Of a stretch of DNA of 64,000 nt, positions 33,279 through 46,100 are shown piece by piece. The translations under genes were made by a program, and so were the position numbers. The notes beneath the pieces are model-generated. The model saw only the letters and a program-made list of their open reading frames with translations. It had not been told where the DNA came from and made no database searches. Where the stretch lies: positions 2,418,001 to 2,482,000 of the forward strand of contig OZ005694.1 of assembly GCA_963930775.1 (NCBI GenBank). The letters are read 5' to 3'. This DNA comes from Cliona cf. orientalis. Its lineage: Eukaryota; Porifera; Demospongiae; Clionaida; Clionaidae. How positions within the stretch are numbered: the stretch's first letter is position 1; every line of letters starts with the position of its first letter.

Positions 33279-34219
33279 CAGTATACACTAAGCCCTCACT
33301 TTTGCCTGATTGTGGAATGTGATTCAGTAGTAACCACTAATTACGTTATCTTGCATTTGCGGTGCTTCGCGCGCGCGCCGCGCCATATATTGTAGTGTAT
33401 CGGCAACGCCCACACTTACCCTTCGTGACGTCACAAGGTCCTGAGGCCGGCCAGAAGCAAGAGAAAAATGGTCCTGGTCGACATTTTGCAAGTTCATATT
33501 CAACACGAGCAAGGGATTTAGCCAAGGATATTGCACTGGGCAACTCTCGAGGTCAAACTGTCCATGTGATCTTCATATGACTTGGCTCTGACCTTTCGCA
33601 TCAGGTTGTCCAGTAAGCTGAAATCGAGCTAGCCACGAGTATGGCGATTGATTGGTGAGCGATCGCCTCCATATCTCAACAACGAAGACAGTTGAAGAAA
33701 CGGAACTTCTTCCATCCTTTAGTAGAGTTGTAAAACTAATCTCTATGTGAGTCAGCTAGTCTACAGAGCTGTTTATACTATGACAGTACGTTATTGAATG
33801 TATAAATTATTTTCATTTTTCATGATCTTATAATTCAACAAATACAGTAAATATTACTTAGTTAAGCAAATATACTATACTGCTAGTGGTACTCTCCTTC
33901 CAGCTGAAGTATGAAAGCCTCAGCAGTCTTCGCATCAGGTTGTCCAGAATGTTGAAAATGAGTCGGCCAAACATTTACGGCCGATATTCGGCCGTGTATA
34001 GCGAGGTAGCTACGCTTTGGACACGAACTGAACGTGCCCATATGTTGTTTAGCTAGTCTTCTTGCAGTCTGCTGTGTTTCAAAACCCAGAAATATACCAG
34101 TAGCCAGAAACTAAACTTTTTTGTCATGCATGTTGACCGCGATCGCGGTCTCCATATGTTCAATACAGCAACCGCAAACCGGAAGTGATCAGGCAAAAGC
34201 GAGGGCTTAGCGTATACTG
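33279..34219. mobile_element. 941-bp non-autonomous element, CAGTATAC TIRs
   Basis: TIR CAGTATACACTAAGCCCTC (left) and CAGTATACGCTAAGCCCTC (right, complemented), continuing to TTTTGCCTGA. CTA lies on both sides (33276-33278, 34220-34222). Inside, cgcatcaggttgtccag occurs twice (about 33597 and 33931). No supported gene; a 72-codon frame at 33362-33580 overlaps several others. Confidence 0.75.
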
Positions 34220-34355
34220 CTAGGTCGGGTTTTGATTGAGAGATTCTAATGATTGCGAATTGTGAGTATTTCAGGAGCTCACAATCAAAAGTATTGCAAA
34301 GTACAACTCAAGCATATTCAGTGTGAACGGTGAATTGAAATACCGTAAAGTCTGG

Positions 34356-35372
34356 TTAAGGTAGCATTAAAGTGCGTGGGCGTGAGCGTCAGGATTGGCT
34401 AATTCAATTAGCGAATCGTGAAGGGGCGTGGCCGAAGAGGCCATACGAGTGCTTTTGGTCGAAGGTGGGCGTGTCTAGAATCGGCCAGGGATGATTATGC
34501 GCGTGTAATTAGCGACCGGAAGTGGCCCCTGAAGAAAACACCGGTAATTGCCCACTTCAAAGCAAGATCAAAGCATTCTTTCTTAACTATTAACAGCAAC
34601 GACAAAAAAAAAAAAAAAAAAAAAGCCTTATTAGGCCTAATTAAGCATGTGGGCGTGTTCCTGGCACTGTGTGGAGTGTGTGCGTGTGCGTTAATGCAGG
34701 TTTTATTGCTTCCGATTGGGCGTGGCTTCACGGGCCAGTGCTTGGATATCGGCGCCTGGGACTTGGCCTCGGCGATAGGTGGGCGTGTCCCGGAAGCGGT
34801 GGTGACCTTTGAACCCCGCGAGGAGGCTTTGGGGGCGTGGCAGGAGGTCAAAGGTGAGGCCATGTCTGTTAATGAGGCACTGTACGCCGGTGCGATGGAG
34901 GGGACCGTACGGCTGGACGGAAGCTGACGATGGTTTGAAGCGGATGTGGTTGCGATGACGTGTTGTTACTCCGCCCACACAGGAAATGAGGTGAGCTCTT
35001 GCGTGGGCGGTGTGGCAGAACGGCCTCCAAGTGTTTGTGCGTGTTTTGGCCTTGAGGAAGCTGTGTGTTTTAATTGGGATTGATTGTGGGCTTCCGGTGG
35101 ACATCCGGTGGTTAGTAGGCACTTGATTGAGAATGGTGGTCCTTGGGGAACAGGGTGGGGCTGTTTTGGGCGTGGCCTGGCCCCTCCCTTCCGGCTCGGC
35201 TTCCGGTCCATGGAGGATATTAAATGAACACTTCCGGCTCTAGCAGCCACACCCCTGAGACCTGTGCAATTAAAAGGGCGTGGTTACACAACATGCACCT
35301 CACTAATGACTTTGATGTGGTTTAGGTGTCATATCCCCCATCTCACGCCCACGCACTTTAATGCTACCTTAA
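34356..35372. mobile_element. TTAA MITE family T, copy 1 (1.0 kb)
   Basis: TTAA at 34356-34359 and 35369-35372 flank TIRs beginning GGTAGCATTAAAGTGCGTGG, identical on both ends through GGCGTGAG. Nearly identical to 56335-57340. The main difference is an A run (about 20 A at 34605-34624 against about 10). Frames of 90-170 codons exist on both strands because the sequence is GC-rich, but none shows a domain. TTAA targeting fits piggyBac or Kolobok. Confidence 0.88.
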
Positions 35373-35599
35373 AACTTATCTACTGTACACAGTATATGGC
35401 ATAGAAGAAAGCTTAATAAGCGCATGCGTTTATCACTCGCGGTGGTAAGGAAACATGCGCCTATTAGAAGGCGTTCTTGTCGAGGGTGGAGAGCGCTAAG
35501 CCGAGTCTCGCTCCCAGAGGCTCACCGCCGCTGGACAGTCGCGACTGAGCTACTTAGGGATATGGCTGAAGCCACTCCTAGATCCCTCCGCCTGCTACC

Positions 35600-36768
35600 A
35601 CGTGCACTAGAGATCAGTTTTGAAGCAGGCAGTCCCTACAGGATCTATGGCAATGCTGGAAAACTCAGGTGTGTATTAGATACATGTAATGGCTTTAGTC
35701 ATAAACAACAAACCAACTGTTGTGCTTAGGATTCTTTGTACACGGTGATGAAGGCAATGATGAAGCCCAATCATTGTTTGTTTGTGAGCGCAAGATGTTT
35801 GAGGATCTTTGCGCTGGGCTCACACAACCATGTCAGTGCCAAGCTAGTGCACGGAGGATAATCAAGACTGTTCAGGTGTGCATGGCCCATTCAAGTGAAC
35901 TCACCAAGTATTTAGTTGGTGTTTATGCGTGTACCTCAGAGAGTACATGTCCTTCGTGTCGAGTTTCAGTGTCGGCAGTGTAAACAGAAGCAGCGGTGGG
36001 CCAGTTCATGAACACTTGGAGGACGCTATTAACCAGAAGTAAGTTTCCATTACTTTCCCTTCATTACAAGAGGTACTGAAATATTATTAGAATCGTGCAT
36101 TCGTTCATCCATCAGTTGTTCACTTACCTTCCATAACGTATTCATTTTGGCTCTACAATCTTCAAGATAAGATGAACCTTGCTATTATAGATTGGGTATA
36201 TTGTTCATTTTATTGTGTTCATAAATGTTGACCCTCATCCCATCTCCACCCCCCCCCCCCCCCCCCCCCAAAACGTAGAATGAGAATGTACAAAGAGTCA
36301 GCACAAGTGAGCGTTTTGTTCTGGATATGAGGAGACCCGACCGAAGAACTCCCATGAAGGTGCTAGTCAAGAAGACTTTCAATTTTGTTGGTGATATCTG
36401 AAGGACATACATGTACATGTACATTCGCTGGAAGGTTACCGACCTCAGGTGAGTGAGGTCTTATGCATCTTGTATGGTGGAGAATGGTGTGGTACTTCAT
36501 GTATGCACATATTCACATGTATATGCATATGCATATTTACATGCATGTACACATGTATGCATCTCTTGCTGTTGCTCCCTTCCTCCCCCCCCCCCCCCCC
36601 CTTGGCCCCCTTCCCCATCTGTAAGTGAATTCTAACCTGAAGTGATATTGAGGGTGGAGAGATGGTAATGAATACCACAGTGTGTTTTATTTTCTGCATA
36701 ACCTTACAGAGAGATTGAAGAGAATGACTATGATGTGGATGTGGGTGATGAGGAGGATGATTTGTTAT
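35600..36768 (+). pseudogene. Multi-exon remnant of an uncharacterised transposon-type protein
   Basis: Pieces on the plus strand. About 35649-35667 reads MLENS and joins at an AG/gattc acceptor (35730) to GFFVHGDEGNDEAQSLFVCE, FEDLCAGL, then CQCQ. A GT-AG intron at about 35877-35945 then leads to RVEFQCRQCKQKQRWASS, which is a Cys-pair zinc-ribbon-like motif. A TGA and a TAA follow within about 10 codons. About 36291-36394 reads SERFVLDMRRPDRRTPMKVL then KTFNFVGDI and stops. About 36711-36768 gives an acidic tail (DVGDEEDDLL) and stop. I recall similar repetitive hypothetical proteins in sponge and cnidarian genomes but no function. The stops indicate decay. Confidence 0.45.
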
Positions 36769-36906
36769 AGCTGATGGAGAAGGTATACCAGATGATGATA
36801 CTATGGAGGTGCAACCACAAGAGTAAATGAACTAGCTACATGTAAGCATATGAAACTGTTTGCCTAGCAATGTGTGTGTGCATTAATAGTATGATACATC
36901 TAACGA

Positions 36907-37327
36907 TTAGAACTTGATAGTGAACCGTGACGATGACTTGAAGTTAGTGTAAGGCACCCCAGGTGGATTAGGGAATCTGCGACGCACCTCCTGAAAGGAC
37001 CATACTCAATATTATTGTAAGCTCCTATGGTTATAAAAGTAAATAGGCTTACCCTTACTACACAAGCAGGCAGCACATCCCTAGTGTCCATTACACTCGT
37101 CCTTGTACGCTTGTGTTGTAGGTATGTAGGATGGTTCCACACACCCAGCTGACGTAAAAATGTCCAAAACCTCCCGTACAGTGTGAAACGCTTGGAATTA
37201 TTCCCAAGACTTGGTGCTGAAGAGCCCCTCACCCAACTGGGTGGTCTCTCTATCACACAGGGAGACAAATGACAGTGTGGGCAGGCATTCGGACCATCGA
37301 GCACAGGAGGATCGTACCCACTTGGAT
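36907..37327 (-). CDS. Unrecognised protein, C-terminal exons (P2X7-tail-like motif)
   Basis: Two exons on minus, 37327-37053 and 36990-36907, joined in phase 0 (AGG|gtaagc ... tttcag|GAG). The first carries ACPHCHLSPCV, a Cys/His cluster, then RFTLYGRFWTFLRQLGVW and DTRDVLPACVVR. The second continues EVRRRFPNPPGVPYTNF and ends in a stop. The form '..YxxFW..LG.W.....LPxCVV..VR..FPxPxGxPY' resembles the C-terminal cytoplasmic domain of P2X7-like proteins, which also occurs in orphan metazoan ORFs; this is a weak resemblance from memory. An upstream exon may lie at about 37550-37670 (ERCICDSCPTE, Ser-rich). It faces the plus-strand remnant tail-to-tail, inside shared terminal repeats, so it is probably transposon-borne. 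Confidence 0.55.
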
Positions 37328-37389
37328 CTATAAAGATAAGTTACCACTATGCTAATATTATATTGGTGGGAATGACAAACACTACAAAG

Positions 37390-37509
37390 GTATTGGCAGA
37401 CATAAATTTGGCAGTTCAGTATTGGAACACCATACATGTACAATGTCATAATATTGGCGGTTACAAAGATGGACTGCCAAACTGCCAAATTTAATCCCCA
37501 CTGATTTTT
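37390..37509. mobile_element. Short MITE related to 333-899
   Basis: Left tattggcagacataaatttg; right ccaaactgccaaatttaatc, then cccactgat. The TGCCAAATTTAAT end motif is shared with the first MITE of the window. Confidence 0.5.
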
Positions 37510-38568
37510 CTGACTGTATACAGTATTAAATTTATGTTTAGTGACTGCAGGATAACCTTTCTTTGCTGGGGGAGCAGTGGCTTGGCCAGTAGCAGAGGAG
37601 CTGGAGGAATTCTCGGTTGGACAGCTGTCACAGATACACCGTTCTTTGTGGATACTAGCTCTATCCCTGGATGAGAGCCTTTCAGTAGCCTGAGCTCCTC
37701 CAGAAAGTCATTTGGAGCCTTTTCCTTATAATGTACCTCAAGCTAATGGAATTTTAGTTATTATTTATGATGTTTTGTTGCTATTCAGCTAGCTCACCTT
37801 GAGTTTTGCCTGCCAGTGAAGCCATTATTTACTTTGTTTTTTGTTATGAAACTGTCAGACAGCAGCTGTTCAAATCTCTTTTGTTAGGCGCGCTTGTATG
37901 GTACCGCGCATGCTATGTAAAGTGCATTGTAAGGGTTTCACAGTGGTAAGAGACTGGCTATACAGCCATGGCAAACTCGCCGAATTTGAATCTTGGCGGT
38001 GAGGTCAAAGGTCGTGCCCTGGGCACGCGCCTTAAATACCCGCAGTCCGCAAACGATCGCGCGTTGGAAACTTTCGCGTATTGCAATATTTAACCCCAAC
38101 TTCCTCGTTTAATAGATAGTGAAGTTTTGGCCCCGCCCACTACCAGCACGTTCGAGCGCTCAATCACAAAGCTAGCAAGTTATGAATACAGCGATTCTTG
38201 GAGTAAGCTCTGGAATAGTTCGTAGGAGTATGATCGGAAGCCATCGCTGGAAGAAAACCGGGAAAATAGCTGATTTCTTTGGCGATACTCGCTTCTAAGT
38301 CAAGGTCAAGTGTCCGAACCCATCTCAGTGGAACATCTCGGTGTTGAGTAAAGCCGATCTCGTGCAGCTGGCTATCCGAAACTAGGTTGGTAAACAAGTT
38401 CTAACTATGTAGAACATGGAGAACTCATGCTCGAACGGTAAATATTACTGCCGTCTTTTTTGGACGCATGCGCTTATTAGACGATACTTAGTAATAACAG
38501 GAAGGAAGCATGCGCTTATTAAAAAATATGCGCTTAATAAGCATGTGCGCTTATCAACCAGACTTTAC

Positions 38569-39990
38569 GAAACTTAGTTCACAGTAGCTAACGGGCTGTG
38601 GTCTGCAATGTTATTAACAGTCACTTCTCTCTGCAGTATTAGAATTGCTTTAAAACTACGCTGCATACAGCCTCGAACCAAGGCTCTAATTTTTGTGTTT
38701 AATTTTGCCGGGCCTTGAGTAGCTATACATAAGTAGGCAGTACAAAACAGTAATAATTGTACATGTAGGTAAAAATAATGTGTGGCAGGTGATGCTAACG
38801 TATTAAGACATTGTAATAAGACAAACTCTCCAAAACAAGGCAAAATGAGTCACTACATGATCACAGTCCAATGCAGTAACTTAAGGATACTAACCAGTAG
38901 ACGGATCACTGGGAATGAGAGCAGTAAGGATCGGGATTGTGTGGGGAGGGGCAGATCTGAACCCTGACTCCGTCCAAGAATCCTTCATCAAGAAAACAGA
39001 AGCAAAAGTAATAACATTAGTGAGCTTGACAGCCTCATATTACCTGGGCTATCCCATATTTTCATTAATCTGCATACAATGCCATAAATAATATCATTAT
39101 AGGATGATCTGGAAGAGAGGCTAAAGCTTCAAGTTGTGTTAAATTTCCCTTTCCTACCTTAATTAAAACACTTTTAGGCTGCCCCTAGTATGGCTGGAAG
39201 TCCAAATGCATGTGCATGTGGTAAAGGGTCACTAAGAGTTTTAAGTTGCGACATTCACTGTTTAATTTTATAGATTGATGATCATTACCAATCAAGCCTG
39301 CCTAACTTCCGCTGTTCCTAGTAACTTTATTTGCAAGTACTGATGTAGCAGACCAGTACTCTACTTTGTAGTAGAGTTAGCAATTCTTTGTACAATTTAT
39401 GTGTGTTGATGGTATCAGTTATTCTAAGGGGTCCAAAGATTAGCTAGGTATTTAGAAAACAATGAGCAAAAGATCGGGACTAGTCCATGAGAAGAGGCAA
39501 AGTAATCAGTTATGAATGTTTGTTCTCAAGTATTGTATTATGACACTCCTGTTACATTCACCCCACTGTTGAAGAATCATGATCAGTAATTTAAGTATTA
39601 TTAGTTCATCATTGTCTTAGACTACATCCCCATATTATCTGTTGGGAGATCGTCTATTCCTCCTGGGTAGTTGTGAGTTGCCATCATCTATCAAACTATC
39701 ACCACATTCCTAGTAGCTCCATTGTAATGTGTCACTACACGTATGTATTACTAAGTGGCATACTTAATTATGCAGTGTTATGCAATCATCAAATTAATGC
39801 TATCATAACTTGAAAATAAAAACAGATGACAAATTTAGCATTAATTTTACTGAATCATTCTCCATATTAGTCACCTGTGTCTATGGCAAATATTGTGTTT
39901 GATACTCTTACTGGGCTAATATTGCTAACTTCAGAATTGCTATAATATATTAGGGATGTAATTCGTTGGTTGGGAATAGCTAATTCCTGT
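38569..39990. other. No gene seen
   Basis: Mixed AT-rich sequence. Short frames (for example 38782-38967) lack domains and splice support. Confidence 0.45.
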
Positions 39991-40302
39991 CTTGAGTCCA
40001 GTGGTGTCTCTAGGTATCAGAAATATAATTGCATAGGTGGGATGCATAAAGCTAGCGGTGTCCTATAGTATACATGATATGTATAGTGTAATAACCAAGC
40101 TAGGTACTATTCCATGTAGAAAGTCTATGTTAATTATAACATGTTACATTACTGGATGTGGCAGTGTAGTGAAACATGCATACTGTGACAGGCTATAGGT
40201 AAACAGAACTACAACTACACATGCATAGGATAGGTGCACAGGTGCATATGGACTGGGTGCAAATGAACCCACATGCACCCTGGTGACACCACTACCTGAG
40301 TC
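39991..40302. mobile_element. hAT-like MITE, 8-bp duplication
   Basis: CTTGAGTC (39991-39998) and CCTGAGTC (40295-40302) flank CAGTGGTGTCTCTAGG at the left and CCTGGTGACACCACTA at the right. The 8-bp duplication and CAGTGG-type end fit hAT. Confidence 0.7.
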
Positions 40303-41270
40303 CCAGTTGTTGGTCCTTCTGGGAGAGCATGGTTGTGCTTCTGGGGCTGTGGTGGTTGCTTCAACATGTTCTTTTGTGTTTAAATACTACTTGTAACAAA
40401 TACTGTGATCTGGTTGGTTTATCTATCCTTCATAGAAAATCATCTAAAGCTCTGTAGAAAATTGGTTGTTGCTAGGCAGTAGCTTATGTATCAAGTTTTT
40501 GACACTGTTCAGTCAGTTTGTACATCATTAAAGACTTCAGGGCTCAGTAGTACTTGGGATTCTACAAAGAGCCCTTTGGTCTTTTAAGTCCTGTAGAAGC
40601 CTCCTAAACAGTAACATTGTAGTAATTACCAATAATATTCCATTTAGTAGCTATGTTGGAGCCAGGAATCCTAGACCACTAATGGGTAACAGTTCCCCAT
40701 ACATCTGCTTCAATTCCCTTCTCTGACTTTAGATGACAGATAAGTAAATCAATAGATAGGATACATCCAGCTAGCTTTATTAATATCATTGGTGAGTGTA
40801 CCAGCTGATTGATCAACCCAACAGTCCATACCAGTCATATGTAGTCCAGGCTTATGTTGTGTATGTGTGTGTGTGATAGCTAACCTGATGTTGGAGATCC
40901 TTCACAATGGCAGTGTGAGGAGCTAAACTACATCCTTCCTACTCATGTTGAACAGCGACTTGCAGTCACGCAACATAGTACTTATCCCTACAGGGTAATG
41001 CCTATAGCTAATACTACCATGATTGTGCTGGCCTAAAATTACCTAACCCCACTCACATGTACCTACACGCGCACACATGTACACACACAAAGACACAATG
41101 TCATAGTATTACCTGGAGATCATTGAATATTATAGTGAAGCAAGCTACCTTCATCAATCTCATTAGTGGGGGATTTTTAATTTTTAGCTATTTAAATTAG
41201 TGACCTGGTGCGAGAAAAATCATTAATTTTGGGGAAGATGAAAGAAGTAGCTATCATGATAATAATATTA
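40303..41270. other. No gene seen
   Basis: AT-rich intergenic sequence with short CA-rich runs at about 41045-41098. No feature supported. Confidence 0.45.
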
Positions 41271-41274
41271 GATG

Positions 41275-42565
41275 CCTATCATATTTAAATTTGTGCGTTT
41301 GTGATAGATTATTATTGTGTGCATAATATAGCTGTGTACCATCATGAGCCTAGTAGGCGAAAGTTTATAGAGTTGGGAATAAAAATTAATAAGATTGATA
41401 AAAAAGGAAACTATTAATGGATAATAGTCTCCCATCCCCATTATTATTCTCTTTCCTCTGATTGGTTTTGAGTTAATTCCTCCACAGCTAGCTGACATAA
41501 ACCTTATGATTGTAAATCTAGCACAATGTTTTATAAACACCAATTCTCTGTTGTAGATCTTACGATTACCTTCTTAGTCTCCAGAGGCGTAGGAAGATGG
41601 TTTGGTAAAGGGGGACTTCTATAGATCTATAGGCAAGGGCAGTATGATCAGTGTGCATAAAATTGAGCCTAGCTATGTCACTATCAGAAAACATAGGGGG
41701 CACTATATAGCCCCCGGAGCCCCCATGGTTGCTACGCCTATGGTTTCAGTCAGAGTGTTTTTGTGCGTACCCGTGTACATACATAGATGACATAAAATAG
41801 TGTCTAGGGCTTCTTGTATATCAGTTTGTGTGATTTTAATGAGACATAGACCTATGTATCACAACATGAGTCCATATCGTGACACATTTACAAATGTCTA
41901 GTTAGGGCAACATCCTAATAAAGTGCCACCCAGGAATTTTGTACGATAGTGGCACGGCTAACAATAAAAAAAATTACAATATCTACTATTAATAAATTTT
42001 TATGAGTACCATAGCTGTGAAGGTATTAGCTAATATAGACTTATAATCTTTGCACTCTGATGCAGACCAGTGAATTCTTTTCTTGTGAACAAGCGATTTT
42101 CCCAATTTAAAATTCTATTATCAGATACCCCCGGTATCCCATATCCTCATATGATTAGGATCAACATTAATATTGAAATGCTATCCCCAATAATTATGAT
42201 GTTATAAAGATTAAGTTTTCAACAAACTATATACAACTTTATAGTAGCATGATTAGAGACTCAGTATGCCACTATAGCATTATCACAGCATTACCACAGC
42301 GTTGTGTCTCAAATTTTGTGTCTATACAGATAGTAACTCTATATGTGTGGTGTGGAACTTATTTCCAAGTTGATAAATAGCTAAAGTTGGATAAAGATTT
42401 TATATGCAATAGCTACATGCTGCAGCTCTGTGTGGTTTGTAATTATTATGAATTTTATTTTTATCCCCAACTCTGTGAACTTTCGCCTACTAGGCTCATG
42501 ATGGTACACAGCTATAGGCACACAATAATATAATTCAGTCACAAATGCATGATTTAAATAAATCC
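41275..42565. mobile_element. ~1.3-kb element with ~120-bp TIRs
   Basis: 41311-41395 (tgtgtaccatcatgagccta, gtaggcgaaagttta) is inverted at 42450-42530. The similarity extends outward with indels to about 41275 and 42565 (atttaaat...tttgtga). A shorter GGCGTAG-type element (about 41584-41743) seems nested inside. No coding frame recognised. Confidence 0.7.
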
Positions 42566-42579
42566 CGCTAATCATTCAC

Positions 42580-43174
42580 AACACAGCCCCTGACCCGTCA
42601 CGTGATATTTGGATCTCACATATCATTATGGCCACGCAGATCCTGGAGACTAACCCAGAGCCCACTGGATCCACTTGATTGGGGTTCCAAATTTGTCGTG
42701 ACAGATCCGTAAAGTTCACGTATATAGCCATCGCGATCGGGTCAGTGGGGATCCAATTTGCCTATATCTGGGACCCGGATGATATCGTTCCTCTGGCGTG
42801 GGCGACTCTTGCCCATCCCAGATATTGAGATACTAAGACCTCTTTAATACAGGCTTCCGTCGCTGGCTGAACTGAGACCTTCTATCCGCGAGTCCAACTT
42901 TTGAGCCTTTCCTTGTGGCCCGGCAACCTAGCTGCGGGTTTAGCGGGGAAATGAGAAACGAGAAATCGGAAACGAGGAAATGGAAATAACTTCATGATTA
43001 AATTTTGGTTATAGGTTGGGCACGAGACTACCCGCAGAGGTACGATCAATAACATTCTCAGTACCAAGGGCGTGCTAAACTATGATGATGTGACCTGTCA
43101 TCGAAGCCTACCAGTAGTACATTATAGGCTGTGGTCGGAGAGAAAGGAAGGTATCATACTGTTGCTTTACCGGG
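42580..43174. promoter_or_regulatory. Probable promoter and 5' leader of the ankyrin gene
   Basis: Less AT-rich than the surroundings. It directly precedes the first ATG at 43175 (context cgggATGG, favourable at -3 and +4). Transcription start and binding sites cannot be placed from sequence alone. Confidence 0.35.
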
Positions 43175-46100
43175 ATGGAGAAGCAGCTTCTAGCAGCGAT
43201 CGTGGCTGGAGATTCAGATGGCGTTAAACGTATAGTGCAGGATGAGAATCTGATTCACCGCATTAACACCATAACTGACGACCGGCTCCAGTACCGTGGT
43301 ATGACACCACTACATCATGCCTGCTCGTGAGTATTAAATAGCATAGGCTATAGATAGCTAGATGGCTGCAAGCGACAAATACTGAAGGGGTATAGCTAAA
43401 TACAGTGTAGTCTACCTAATTCAAATCCGCATACCACGAATTTTCTTCTAATTCGAAGTCTTTCCAATGGACCTTATGCAGAAAAACGCTGCCAGGGGTA
43501 CTGTGCCTGCTACAGCTGTAGCCCAAAATTTTACATGAAATGCACATTTTCTTACCGCCCAAAAATAGCCGCTACTACAGATTGTAATTTTCTGGGTACA
43601 AAACTGCAAAGAACTACTCTAAGGCCAAATAAAATTGAATATTAGTTTCTCATCCCCGCCCGCCTCTAGTTTTTCCTCTGCCTGACCATATTTTAATTCA
43701 TGAATATCATTAAAACTATCATAAAAATGCACGGAGGCATTACGTCATAGACTCGCCCATTTTTTTAATGAAATTCATGATGACATTTAATGATATTCAT
43801 GACAAAAAATAAAATAAAAAGCCACCCTCCCGCCTGGGGAAATTCCTGAACATAGGATGAGAAACTAATAATCAATTTTGCTTGGCCTAAAGTGAGTGAG
43901 ACAGCATGATTCTGATTTTAGCTGTCATTCCTACCTGGAGAAATCTGAGTTTTACTGAGAGTAGTTCCGTGGCTGGCTGACCAATTTTAAGCCCAGTCGG
44001 TATGTTTGGATCCACCAGTTCCACAAAAAGGCCCCTTTCTGGCTGTTTGCAGCTATGCAAGTTCTAGCAATGTCAGTTGCATTGCTTGCATGTGGTAAAG
44101 GTGGTTAGGCAGGGCTAATCAGGATTCTAGGAACCAGGAAACCACATTGTTTAATTGCATTACTGAGGAGTAGTAGCATGTTGAACCACAATCTCAGTAA
44201 CCAGATTACTGACACACTTATATGGTTTGCACAGGATCATGTCAACACAACAGGGACAGTCCACCAAACTAGAAGACTCCTATACATGCATGCCAATATT
44301 TACGATTGCAAACCTCATCAACTAGTTTGTCACCCGAATAGCTTCCGACGGAAAACCTGCAAATGACTTCAAGAACGTAAATTCACGCACATATCCTTTA
44401 TTTAAGGCGGTACACATTCAATCAGTATTTATTACTTGTAAGGATACTTCACATGATATTAGATGTATCTGTTTACCGGAAATGAAGAAAGATGCCCTAT
44501 AATAAGATTAGTCTAACTTTAGATAGTGCTGCTGATATCACTCAAGCTAGCTATATACCTGTGCCTGTCCAGCTGGTTAAGGTCCTTTTGGAAGTTGCAA
44601 ACATAATATTATTTCTGCACTCTGCTATGCCCTGGAAGAATTCAGTAGAATTAAACAACTTCGTTCACCTGATTCATGTACTTCGCGACTTCAGATATGG
44701 AATCAACCACGTAAGCGCAAGCTCGAACCCTGCAATGTGGACAGTGGCGTAGCCAGGGGTAGGCCTAGTAGGGCCAGGCCCGACCAACTTTGTACTAGTA
44801 ATGCTTACTACTTAACCGTTGATCGTGTCAGCCCCTCAATTCTATGAGAATAGGGCAGAAATAATCCAGATTGTAGGCTATAGACTGAGATTCAGCACTG
44901 TTAATTTGGGGTGTGGTCAAACTTATCGCTATAGACAAGTGACCATTTATCATATTTGTGCCCTACTGGACTCCTAGCTCTAGCTACGCCACTGAATGTG
45001 GACGACATAACATTCGTGAAACATGAATTTGGAAATAGCAAGAAGCAGATGCGATATGTTCCTTATGATCTTCGTTCATCTGATCTTTCTTTGACATCAG
45101 ATGCTGACATCTCATCGCTCCAAAAAAAATTAAGACAGAAAAGGATATTGCTCTGCTTCACGTTCTTCCTTGCTCACTTCCTGAGATACCATCACTTGCA
45201 CCATCTCTACCATTGACACCACCCTTACTGAGGGATAGAGTCCGACGTGAGCTTGCAATGCAGCCACAGCCAGTTAGCTGCAAGTCCATAGGGGTATCTG
45301 CAATGGAATTTTTAGCAAATTTACAACACTCAAGTGCACAAGTGTCTCTGATTGAACAGGAAACGAGAGCGCAACGCTTATGCAGACGATGGCAAGAGGA
45401 GAGACAGTGTTGAATAACTGCTTCTAAGTTTGGTACTGTCATCAAACGCTGTCGCAACCACACAAATCTGGCACAGCAATTGCTGTATCCAAAAGTCACT
45501 GGACCTGTCCTGGCACTCATATGGGGTCAGCAGCATGAGTCCGATGCCTATAGATTGACGATCGATAGCAGTTATACAGTTAATCAGGTGGGAATGTACA
45601 TCAAGGAGCTCCCCCCCCCCCCCCCCCCCCCGATGGTGTAGTAGAAGACAGCAGTGAAGACCCCATTTGTCTTCAAGATAGAGGTTAAATGTCCATACAA
45701 GGTGCGAAATCAATCTGTTGCGAAAATGTATGATGACCCTTAATTCTGCGTATCACTTGAAGATGGGAAACCCATGCTGAAGACTAACCATGACTATTAT
45801 TTTCAGATTCAAGATCAAATGGCGGTGACGGGCATTCACATTAAATATTCGTGATTTTGTTGTGAGGACCCCTACAAAGTTTGTAACAATAACAGTGGGA
45901 TTTGACGAAACCTTTTGGAAATCAAAGTGCTTTTCCTTTCTAACTAACTTTTACTTCAATATTATATCGCCTGAAATCATTTATCCTAAATACCCAGAAC
46001 GTCCCATTGATTATTCCCAAGTACCCCTATATTCCCCCTTAGTTTTATTCTTTAGCCTGGTAGAACATATGCTGTAAGAATCACAATAACCTTTGATGTG

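Larger units (their letters stand above)
34344..38568. mobile_element. Candidate unclassified DNA transposon with two convergent gene remnants
   Basis: The left end CGTAAAGTCTGGTT matches the complement of the right end AACCAGACTTTACG. Subterminal copies of TAATAAGCGCATGCG follow on both sides (about 35413-35430; about 38464-38555, several copies). The element encloses a plus-strand remnant (35600-36768) and a minus-strand gene (36907-37327 and probably more upstream). A TTAA MITE (34356-35372) sits immediately inside the left end. Length without that MITE is about 3.2 kb. No target duplication was resolved, so the outer boundary is provisional. Confidence 0.55.

Noticed and set aside
34418..34927. 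169-codon ORF in the TTAA MITE
   Set aside because: The second copy of the element breaks this frame at the A run, antisense frames are equally long, and no domain is visible.
35424..35729. 101-codon ORF as start of the plus-strand transposon gene
   Set aside because: Its frame does not match the phase of the next exon at 35730; the neighbouring frame (MLENS|GFFVHG) does.
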